Shown here: piece after piece, positions 24,480 to 34,279 of the stretch
Numbering within the stretch: the stretch's first letter is position 1
How the letters are laid out: every line of letters begins with the position of its first letter
Assembly (NCBI RefSeq): GCF_008831285.2
Contig: NC_045142.1
Coordinates: forward strand, 20,897,354-20,961,353
DNA: 64,000 nt
Direction: 5' to 3'
From: Nymphaea colorata
Taxonomy: Eukaryota; Streptophyta; Magnoliopsida; Nymphaeales; Nymphaeaceae
The notes under the pieces: model-generated
The model's input: the letters and a program-made list of their open reading frames with translations, nothing else
Told to the model about the DNA's origin: nothing
Database searches by the model: none
Position numbers and translations under genes: made by a program

Positions 24480-25408
24480 AAGTTCTCTATGCATCACAAA
24501 AATTGTATGTTGAGTCTGCTGTTTCGGACGCTTATGTCAATCAGATTGAGCACATAATACGTGCCTTGAGAACTACCTGGTGCCATCGGCATTTCTTGAA
24601 CCTCTTCCTTGCCTGAAAACTCTCTGTCCTTTCTGAATTTGAGCTGTCCCATGGAATTTTTTTCATTGCCTTAGAGAAAAAGACAGTAAGCAAATTTCAT
24701 ATCAATGGAAGAGCCAATCTTATTTACAAGCGAGAGAGGACCACCGCCGAGGCCAACAAGGCCAGGAACTTCAATCAAGTTAGGATTCGGAGTGCCTTCA
24801 TTATGAACACAACCAAAGACAATTCCTTGAAGCTCGATGGTGCTGGCATCATCGTCAAACAAGAGTGTCTTGGTGGCAAGTGTCCCTTTTATGAAGGATT
24901 TGTCTCCATAGGAATATATGAATCCACAAAGTTGGTTGATAGTGCAAACATGATCGTCCAGTTCCATGCAAGAGCTGGTGGAGCAGCTCTGGCTCTTGTA
25001 AGTGCAGGACTGAAGTGGATCAAACATTGAGGTTTGGCTGGAGCAGGAGTCACAAGGGCAGCACGTCGTCCATATGAGGTCACTACCAGTGCCAAGGGTG
25101 GCCCAATAGAGGCGGGATACTCGCCGGAGCCAGGCATGACGGGGCTGGAGATCATGCTGGTAGTATTGGCAAACGAGGAAGTGATGCGGCGGGAGCGCAA
25201 CATTGAGCACAGAGCTGCCTGCTCCACTCATTGAGCAAGAGTGAATGAGGGGTCATAAAGAGGAGAGAGTGATAGAGTCTCGATGAATGAGGTCTATGGA
25301 GAAGCCGAGAGGTTTGGAAGCGAAGATGGTGGTAGGATTAGGCAGTATTACAAGCAGGAGCAGCTGCAGGAAAAGGCCGAATGCTAAGGAGGAGAAGAAG
25401 GCAGCCAT
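24480..25408 (-). pseudogene. CDR1-like aspartic protease, N-terminal two-thirds
   Basis: From ATG 25,408 the minus strand encodes MAAFFSSLAFGLFLQLLLL (signal peptide), then GFSIDLIHRDSITLSSL and a stop. The family sequence continues after frame changes: RITSSFANTTSMISSPVMPGS, then LGTGSDLIWTTCCPCDSCSSQ, LCGFIYSYGDKSFIKGTLATKTLLFDD, GIVFGCVHNEG, VPGLVGLGGGPLSLVNKIG. The first catalytic motif is GTGS in place of DTGS. After a stop at 24,671-24,673 homology resumes as MAPGSSQGTYYVLNLIDISV down to about 24,490. The missing C-terminal third has its counterpart at 26,836-27,240 on the opposite strand. The upstream module with TATA lies at 25,409-25,850. Confidence 0.88.
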
Positions 25409-25850
25409 GGTGAGTGCTAAAAGGTTGTTGTATTAAGGAGAAATGTGTTGGTATTTATAGTGGAAGTCATAGTTAGGGTTGCTGCTGATAAATGTGAGCA
25501 TGTGGATTTGGAAATTGTGGAGGAAAGAAACATGTGATTGAACTGAGCAACATATTCCTTGGTGTAAACCATCACAATGGAGAAAAGTTGGTAGCATGTT
25601 ATGCTTAGGCAAATCTTGTAGTGCTTGGTTGGACTTCCACAATTTGTGTTTGTGTCTTTTTCATTGGACAGTAAAATCAAGATGTGAATATCAGTCTTGA
25701 AGACGTTGGATCACAAATATTGGAAGACTTTCAATCACAAATATTTGCAGGAAGGACGCAGACACTTACCAAAGGGTGACCGCAATAACCAGTGAATGTG
25801 TTGGAAAAAAGAGATTGTCTAAAGGTTTTGTTATCTGTGTTGCCCTTGTT
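25409..25850 (-). promoter_or_regulatory. protease upstream module, copy 4
   Basis: On the minus strand this contains the same landmarks as copies 1 and 3, including GGCAACACAGATAACAAAACC at its far end and CTATAAATACC (25,451-25,461), a TATA-like site about 45 bp before the start codon at 25,408. Its outer end joins an ASPG1-like fragment at about 25,845-25,850. Confidence 0.6.
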
Positions 25851-26190
25851 GTCATGGCCGCAGTCGCGGGCGACTTGGCTGATGGAAGTTCGTCTGAAGG
25901 TCACGGTCTTGGTGGAAAAGTCACCCATAGTGGAGGATCCGTCGCCATAAGACACTTGGTAAAGGCACGAATGGCACCTGGAGCAGAACCTTACTGTTTT
26001 CGTTGGCATAGATATGGAATTCCGATGCCTGAGAAAGGTTCTGCTCCAGGGGCCGTTTGCGCCGTACCAAGTGTCTTAGAATGACAGATCCTCCACTAGG
26101 GGCGACCTTTCCACCGAGACCCTGACCTTTGAACGAACTTCCATCAGCTGAGTCACCCTCGGCTGTGGCCACGACAATGAAGGCCTGTTT
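25839..26190. repeat. head-to-head inverted duplication, about 150-bp arms, 46-bp loop
   Basis: Bases 25,839-25,990 are nearly the reverse complement of 26,037-26,190; both encode the same ASPG1-like segment (TxVSYGDGS to GHDN). GGTTCTGCTCCAGG at 26,037 pairs with CCTGGAGCAGAACC ending at 25,990. A transcript across it in either direction would fold into a long imperfect hairpin. Confidence 0.85.
25845..26009 (-). pseudogene. ASPG1-like fragment, minus-strand arm
   Basis: The minus strand encodes CLYQVSYGDGSSTMGDFSTKTVTF and RTSISQVARDCGHDNKGN, the mid-region of an ASPG1/CND41-type protease, where families read GCGHDNEGLFVG. It is a short piece with no start or catalytic motif, inverted relative to the adjoining copy at 26,037 and joined to an upstream module of the other protease type. 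Confidence 0.8.
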
Positions 26191-26835
26191 GTTGGCACCG
26201 CAGGGCTCCTCGGTCTCGATCACGGTGACCTTTACTTCTCTTCACAGGCTGGCTGGATCTTCGGTCGAAGCTTCACTTACTGCCTCTCCGACCGCCAAGC
26301 TGGCTCCACTCTATCATCAACACTCATCACTGGTGACGCTGCGCTGTTGGCTCCCGACCACGGCTCGGTCTTTGCTCCCATGGTGGTGAACTCCAAGTTA
26401 GGGACCTTCTACTATGTCCAGCTGGTTGGAATCAATGTGGGCAGCCGCTGCTGGTCCCGGAGAGTGAATGTCACGACGTCATTGCCAATGGAAACGAAGG
26501 TGTCATTGTTGACTCCGGCACCTTCGTCACCCGCCTGGTACAGCTGGCGTACGTCCCAATGAGGGACGCTTTCCAGGCAGGGACGATGCAGCTGAACTGC
26601 ACGACCTCTGGATTCTCTCTCTTCGCCACGTCCTATGACCTGAGCGGCAAGGATGTCGTGAAGGTGCCCACCATCATCTTCCACTTTAGTTGACGTTTTG
26701 ACCTGTTGCTTCCGGTTAACACCACTGGCTTGTTCTGCTTTGCCTTTGCTGGTACCAGCAGTGGCCACACCAACATCGGCCACATCCAGCCGCAGGGCCG
26801 TGTTCGACCCCGTCGCGTCCCGAGTCAGGTGCGTT
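26037..26835 (+). pseudogene. ASPG1/CND41-like aspartic protease, copy B
   Basis: In successive frames the plus strand reads GDLSTETLTFERTSIS, an in-frame TGA, VTLGCGHDNEGLFVGTAGLLGL, IFGRSFTYCLSDRQAGSTLS, GTFYYVQLVGINVGS, then NGNEGVIVDSGTFVTRLVQL, YDLSGKDVVKVPTIIFHFS and GLFCFAFAGTSSG. Unlike copy A, the second catalytic motif VDSGT is intact. The first catalytic domain is missing and there are several frameshifts and stops. It ends at the family C-terminal motif (FDPVASRVR) and passes without a gap into a CDR1-like C-terminal piece. Confidence 0.87.
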
Positions 26836-27240
26836 GCATTGTTGGGAGATGCCAGTTTGATCATCATAGACTCAGGTACCACATTGACTTCTCTTGCCAA
26901 AGATGTGTGTGATCAAGTGGCAAATGCGGTGCCTAATGTCATAAACCATGAATGCTTCCATCCTCCTAAGCAAGATTATCTGTGCTACCATGTAAAGAAT
27001 AATGGTGATCCATATGAAAGGCTGCCAGAGATGACCTTCCATTTCACCAATGCAGACTGAAAGTTGCCACCTTCAAATATCTTTATGACGTTTGGAAGTG
27101 GAGTGGCCTGCTTAACCATTAAAGACAGAGAGATGCCCATCTTCCGGAATGTTGCGCAGCATAACATGCATGTGAAGTATGATTTGGGGAAGAGGCTGCT
27201 TTCTTTTGCAATGTACCAAGGGCCAAATGTATATATATAT
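26836..27240 (+). pseudogene. CDR1-like aspartic protease, C-terminal third
   Basis: Reads ALLGDASLIIIDSGTTLTSLAKDV (second catalytic motif IDSGT intact), CYHVKNNGDPYERLPEMTFHF, KLPPSNIFMTFGSGVACL, then GNVAQHNMHVKYDLGKRLLSFA, all found in the copy at 43,450-43,872. The Trp codon before KLPPSN is TGA (27,058-27,060), and the last residues have a small deletion that also removes the stop codon. The frame 26,698-27,060 crosses the join with the ASPG1-like copy, making a chimeric reading frame. It supplies the part missing from the minus-strand fragment ending at 24,490. Confidence 0.87.
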
Positions 27241-28560
27241 ATATATGTATGTATATATATTTCTTTTGTGATGATCTCCATGGTTCTCTGTACTGGTCTA
27301 TAATTGGCAGCATTGGATGCTGCTTATGTTTTATCTCAGTGGAATGACTAAGTGTCATGTAGTCGATGATATTACTTTTCCATGTTGAATAAATATATAT
27401 GTGTTCAGTTTTAAAGATGTTACCCCTTCCTTTTAAGCTTAAAGCTTAACTTAGATATGATGGGCAAGTATAAACATTTGCTACGGCTTTAAAAGTCGCT
27501 AATACTCACAATTCTGTCACTAATAAGTAATCGTGATGGTCAAAGGTCCACCACCACAAGTTCCGTTCCCCAAACTGTTACGGATGAAACTGGCCATCAT
27601 GTATTAGTTGTGTTTGTTAAGACATTAGTTGCTAGCATAATGGCCACAGAATGTGCCTACACTTTATTATAACTTTTATGATGGAATTTTCCGTCGCTTT
27701 ACATAATGTTTTATGTGACGGTTATAGTTGTTGCATAACTTATTAATGTCTTTGGACTTTGCAACTAATGGCGCTAACCCTCCATCTACAATGATGGCCG
27801 TTTTAGCATGCACAGTGTAGTAGCTGGCGACATATTTTTGAATCCCTGACACTTGTTTGGAATAGATTTTGGGATCACTGTCGAATATGGCATCATGTAA
27901 ATGTAGCTAAAATTCAGAACATATAGTACTTGCTTAATGTTTAATTCATTGATTAAAACTTTGTGTTATAAAGAAGGCATTAATTGAAGCGATGTTACTT
28001 TTATTGAAAAAAGAATATGATGCTTTTTTATTTTGTATTTTGAAAAACAGAATATTTTTCTAAACATGTTCCATCTAAGAGAATTTAAAAGCCCCAGCGC
28101 ACGTTACACAAAAGACTTTACCTTGAGAGGCGTAGCGTAGCTTGTCAAAAAGTTACAGAGTCAAATAGAAACAGTGTTACTTCGATGAACATAGCGTAAC
28201 TGGTCGAGTTGAGGGGCTGGTGAGAGTTAGGTCGAGTTGAGGGGCTTTGTGAGCGGTCATCTATAGAAATTTATAAATTGTGTTATTTTGTAGGAATCTG
28301 GGGGCGATGAGTTTCGGAATATAATCACCTTGAAAGAAAATGAGGAACATCAAATAAAGCAATGGTTGTCAGGACAAAGATATTTATTTAAAAATCAAGC
28401 AAAGGTTGAACCATCAAAGGACCCAGTTTAGTTTCTTGGATCTACTACTGCCTTAGTGTTTGATCGGTCAGGACAGGCCAAACATGATGTCAGCAATCCC
28501 TCCAGTTTTCCAAAGAAAAAAGAACTTCACGTCTTGAGAGAATGACATTATCTTCAACTG
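27241..28560. other. protease 3' flank and intergenic DNA; no gene
   Basis: The sequence from about 27,250 to 27,780 matches the 3' flank of the copy at 43,900-44,330 (TTTCCATGTTxAATAAATATAT; CTTTAA..GTCGCTAAT; ATCATG.. GTGCC), so gene and downstream sequence were duplicated together. AATAAATA near 27,388 is a possible polyadenylation signal. GTCGAGTTGAGGGGCT is repeated twice near 28,204-28,246. Confidence 0.6.
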
Positions 28561-30127
28561 GTAGACCTGCAGGACTCGTTTGGCTAAGTGTTTGCATCCT
28601 CAAAACTTTTGGTTGGTTTTGGAGTGCTCCAGAAAAATGAGTTTTTTGTTTTGAAATAGGCAAGAAAGGGACTCACCCGTCGATACGAGGGCCGACCGTT
28701 CCCAGTCTCTTTACTAGGGGTAATCAACCCAAGGGCTATGTTTATTATTGATGCATTTCGTTTTAACTTGAACATCTCTTTGATTCTATATGCGGTGTAG
28801 AAAAATATTGAAAGTTTGATGTTTCAAACTTTTGAAAAGGTTGTTGAAGAGTTGCTTGAGAATGTGAAATGTTTTGGAAAAACTAAAGGAAATCCTTGTG
28901 AATATCATTGGGAATCTTGAAAAGTTATTTTGAAATCATTTGTGTTCTCTTAAGACATTAAGTAAGTTTGAGATTTTGTTCTAATTCTGTTACCACCTAG
29001 TTAGAGTTTCATCTCATCTTGCTTAAGTTCTTTTGGAGAGGTGCTTGTGATCATACGTGACAGTAAGTGAGTGAAAATAAATGGATGCATTGATCCTATA
29101 TGATTGAAAGAAAAAATCATTTATTCCTACCATAACATTCATCTAGATGCATTCCTACCATAACATACATCTAAGATTTTTGTTTTTGTAAATATCATAT
29201 ATATGAAGGAAAAGTTTTTGAAAATGGATTGGGATTGTAGACCATCAAGCAAAAATCCAATATTGGGTCATTACTTGGTTTGTGGTCTTGATGAAGTTGG
29301 CAAATGAAAAATTAAAATCTTAAATGGTAAGATATTGAAAGAATATAAAAGAAAAAGATCTTGAAAATCATAAAATCACATGTTTTGAAAAAGAAAGATA
29401 TGTATTTGTATACATATATGAAAGCTTATGAAAATGATGTTTATATCAAGTAGAGAAGAGAAGATCATTTTAGAAAGAGAAAGAGAAATTTTAAAATAGA
29501 ATACACGTACATGTATATTTATATATACGTATCCGAGAGTTTATAAAAGTATGTTAAATCATAGAAAGAGAAACAACAAAGAAAGATATTCATGTGCATG
29601 CATACATATATAACATGTATATATGCATACGTTTTCATGAATATGAAAATCAAGGAATAATTTGAAAATAGCCGACTTCAAATTTTAATATAGGCCGGAA
29701 GGGAGCTTGGACTCATGCAAGAGCCTAAGCTAAGTATCCAAGGCACATTAGAGAGATTTCTTTTGAAAAAGTTTTAGAAAATATGATTTATATTAAAACA
29801 TATAATATTTATGGTTTGGTTACAAGGGAATATGTTTCTTCTACTGTTGGGTATGGAAGAAAATCTAACAACACATCGAGGCACTCTTTAAGGTTCCTAA
29901 TGCGGTGATTAGGAAAGAAACTAGCGTAAATGACATGCAAATGCATTTTAACATGTACATTTTCGTGATGGTTTTTCCAGGTTGGACAAGCCCCAATCTC
30001 AAAAATTAATGTGAAAATAAAGAGGCCCAAGCCATACCCTCATTCTCGCCGTTCATTGGTATGTAAATAGAAAGATTATAATATCATGCATGGATAATAT
30101 CAAACAATATTTAAGAAAAGAAAGAGA

Positions 30128-30445
30128 GCATGATTCAACTATGAAATGGAATCTCATCTTCTCATGTTCTTGGTGCACTTGAGCATATCCTCTTGGCTCT
30201 AAAATAGAGTTGAGAGCTATCTCTTATAGCCATGGGGAAATGAAAAAGAGAGGAAAATAAAGAAAACAAAAGAACAACAAGAATGTATTCAAGAAATGAG
30301 ATAACATAATTCAAGCATAGAAATGAAAGATCATCTCATCTTCTGATGTTCCCGTTGCACTTGAGCATAGCCTCTTGGCTCAAAAATAGAGTTGAGAACT
30401 ATCTCTTTTGGCCATGGGGAGAGGAAGAAGAGAGGAAAGAAAATT
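30128..30445. repeat. direct duplication, about 140-bp units 180 bp apart
   Basis: Both units contain CATCTTCT.ATGTTC..G and GCACTTGAGCAT, CCTCTTGGCTC, AAATAGAGTTGAGA.CTATCTC and GCCATGGGGA in the same order (first unit about 30,128-30,265, second about 30,308-30,445). Confidence 0.8.
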
Positions 30446-30754
30446 AGAGAAAAATGGGAGGGATGATGATTACATACCTCTAAATGAGAAAATGACTTAA
30501 CGAAGATGAACACCTTCACTTGAAGATCTCCTTGAGTGAAGCTCCAAGATAATACCTCCAAAAGGGTTGTAGTTTGCTTGAAGTTGAAGAGAAATGGAAA
30601 GAGGAAGAGGGAGAGAGAGAGACTTCAAGAAAAACCCTAAGTCTTCAAGTGAGAATACTCTAGGGTTTCTCCCAATGACCACTCTTGCTCACGAGGGTGA
30701 AGTAGGGGGTATTTATAGAAGATTTTGGAGCCATAACCCAAAATTTGAATTTTT

Positions 30755-31170
30755 TTGTAAAAGACCAAAATCACCTTGTAAAAGGAGGTTCTTTGTAAAA
30801 AAGGAGGGGCAAATGGGTCTTGTTTATCAAAAAAACCAAAATTATCATCTAAAAGGAGATTCTTTGTCAAAAAGGATAGACAAATAAATCTTGTTTATCA
30901 AAAAGACCAAAATCGCCCTCTAAAAGGAGGTTCTTTGTCAAAAAGGAAGAGCAAATGAGTCTTGTTTACCAAGAAGACCAAAATTACCCTCTAAAAGGTG
31001 GTTCTTTGTCAAAAAGGAGAGACAAATTGGTCTTGTTTACCAAAAAGACCAAAATTGCCTTCTAGAAGGAGGTTCTTTGTCAAAAAGGATGGATAAATGG
31101 GTCTTGTTTACCACAAAGACGAAAATCACCCTCTAAAAGGAGGCATTTTTGTTAAAGGAAATGGCAAATG
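30755..31170. repeat. tandem array with an exact 71-bp period, about six units
   Basis: TTCTTTGT occurs at 30,789, 30,860, 30,931, 31,002 and 31,073, always 71 bp apart, within units carrying AAAAGGAGG, CAAATGGGTCTTGTTTACC and AAAGACCAAAAT. A degenerate sixth unit follows. The constant spacing shows few indels since amplification. Confidence 0.92.
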
Positions 31171-31325
31171 GGTCTCAAATGCTTGATTTGGATTTGAACT
31201 TGGGTTTCTGGATATAATTTGGATTTGGATTGTCGCTTTGGACCAATTTAGATCCAAAAATTGGGTTTTGTGTTTTCAATAAAAGAGGGCATTCTTTTTG
31301 AAAAAATTTGGGGTGATTACACTAA

Positions 31326-32394
<1,069 letters not shown>

Positions 32395-33327
32395 CTTCTT
32401 TTTTCAAAATATATCTTTTCTATAATACCTTTCCTTGGACCAGACACTCTACTTCTCATTATGACTGTTACATTAATTGAAATATGTCGCCATTGGCCCA
32501 TGTCCACCCGAACTCCAAACCTGGTTATCTGTAAACATTTTCTTGAGTTTGTATGGTTACGATGAAAAAAAATAGGAAGACAAAAGTGGAAGCAAAAAAA
32601 AAAATACAATAAAAGACATACCTTTTAAAAAAATGCTAAAATGTCCCCTTATTCTTGAGTTTGTACGTTGGGTGCCCGTAAGTGCACTCAACTCAATCTA
32701 CCCGAACTCAGCTGAACACTTGCCACTCACTGTCTCTTCATGAGCAACTGTCACCTCTCTCTCTCTCTCAATTTAGCCTAATTTGTTTTTTTATTCTGAA
32801 ACAGCTCTTAAGAATGATGGAAAGATTAACGGAAGATGTCGACTATGAGAGAGAGACATGCATGGAATATTCTTGTGTCAGATTTCCATTGCATCCATGG
32901 GTCACATTTTTACTTGGAAACGCAGTCACCAGTTTGGTTACTTGTGGTGCTATGCTCCAATGCTTCATTGGGTGATTCCTGCCCCAACTCATCCCTACAC
33001 CTTCCAAGCAGGATTAAAGCTAAGAATTTGCTGCAGACCTTTTCTTCGAATCTCCGAATTTGAACGAGGTGCTTGAGAATTACAGGCTTAGCCTCTCTGG
33101 CCATGAAACCTAAATAATTTGTATTTGTATCATTATAGAAAAAAGAAAAAGGATCTTGGAAAGTTGAGAAGACGCATATATGACCTATGTACTATGCATA
33201 AACGTTGAGGTGGGGATCTGCTCAAATAGAAAACATATAAATGTTAAACATTGACCAAGAAGAAGTTTTACGGTGAGTCCGGCCATCTAAAGAGAACAGC
33301 TGGACCGTCGATGGATCGAGCCCAGTT

Positions 33328-33648
33328 TCATGGACTGGCCTGCCCTGATTGATTTTGAGAAATCCAGGACTTGTCAAATACAATGAGCAGCCATTGATTC
33401 AACAGTTTTTCCAAAGGAAAAGGACCAATCTCATCGGTTCGCAGTTTGAATGGGTCATCGCAAAACACAGTAACTCGTCGGAGGCAAAGCAAGAGATTCG
33501 CTGCTGACTGAAGGCCCTTCAGAAAATCAGTGGCCGAGGGATGCCACATGCTAATCAGCAAAATAGCTACAGAGCTTCGACAATGTAAACTAGTAATTTT
33601 TGTGTGCCTGTGTGGGCAATTGCCATACAAGTCCACACGTTCCTGCAT
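33328..33648 (-). CDS. unrecognised 106-codon open frame (left-arm copy)
   Basis: The frame starts MQERVDLYGNCPHRH and ends NQSGQASP. The right arm has the same frame at 63,036-63,356. The five base differences between them change four residues and leave one silent, which gives no sign of selection to keep the protein. No known domain is visible. It may be a chance frame kept open because the two copies are so similar. Confidence 0.2.
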   Translation of the reverse strand: MQERVDLYGNCPHRHTKITSLHCRSSVAILLISMWHPSATDFLKGLQSAANLLLCLRRVTVFCDDPFKLRTDEIGPFPLEKLLNQWLLIVFDKSWISQNQSGQASP

Positions 33649-33651
33649 GAT

Positions 33652-33666
33652 TCAAACGCAGCCTTA
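33652..33666 (-). mobile_element. 12-bp transposon terminus remnant plus TAA (deletion scar)
   Basis: On the minus strand the sequence is TAA then GGCTGCGTTTGA, matching the left end of transposon B (TAA then GGCTGCATTTGA at 54,980-54,994), and is followed at once by sequence that in the right arm lies 8 kb further on (ATCATGCAGG, 63,033). Confidence 0.75.
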
Positions 33667-34260
33667 GGGGTGCATCAACCAGAGGTGAATTTGAAATCAT
33701 ATGGAAAATCATTAGTCAATTTGCTAACATAAATGAGGTCTTAAGTGAGGCATGGAACATAGAGAACATCCTTAATAGAAAGATTTGGAGAAATATCAGC
33801 CTGTCCAATGTGTGTGATTGGAATACATTGCCCATTTCCAACAACAACTGTATTAGTGACCATTTTGGAATACATCCTTTATAAACATTTGCAAGACAAG
33901 AAGTGACCATTTCCATCCCCACTCATCTCTACTCTGACAATGCCAAAAAGGACTGAAAATTATGGTTTGTAGCCAGATATTTATCGCCTATTTTACATAT
34001 TTTCCTTATTGTTGTTTATTCATGGTTGATCTTAAGCACCTCTTTAGCACCACCTGATGTTTGGAACAGCATAGCTTCCAGATTATGATTTTGAAGCAGG
34101 CAAGCCAACACCATCCGAATTCTTTACATGAGAACCTCTTCCTCCACCACCTGTTCCAGATAGAGAAAGTGTCTATTCCATGGAATTTATCAACCATGAA
34201 TAGATGTATTGCTAAATCTTCATAGCATAAGTATCCCACAAACTTTACAGGTGACCATGA
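33667..34260 (-). pseudogene. copia gag/protease remnant (left arm)
   Basis: Mirror of 54,400-54,982. The minus strand encodes VGNGQCIPITHIGQADI and KDVLYVPCLTKDLIYVSK (33,725-33,870), the C-terminal part of the copia protease region, preceded by a degenerate zinc-knuckle-like CKVCG near 34,240. The frames are broken. Integrase and reverse transcriptase are deleted here. Confidence 0.7.
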
Positions 34261-34279
34261 ATTCTAGATTTTTGCTTCA

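Larger units (their letters stand above)
28580..31325. repeat. non-coding repeat region, copy B
   Basis: This shares its segment order with 5,100-8,700, starting with GATACGAGGGCCGACCGTTCC near 28,683. It ends at AATTTGGGGTGATTACA (about 31,321); on the minus strand that end would start TGTAATCACCCC, LTR-like. No coding capacity is recognised. It may be a long LTR or a non-autonomous retroelement. Confidence 0.4.

Noticed and set aside
26412-26900. 162-codon minus-strand open frame
   Set aside because: It is antisense to the ASPG1-like copy B, whose plus-strand translation matches the protease family; the antisense reading has no domain.
30755-31170. CRISPR-like regular repeats
   Set aside because: The 71-bp units are contiguous tandem repeats without unique spacers, in plant DNA.
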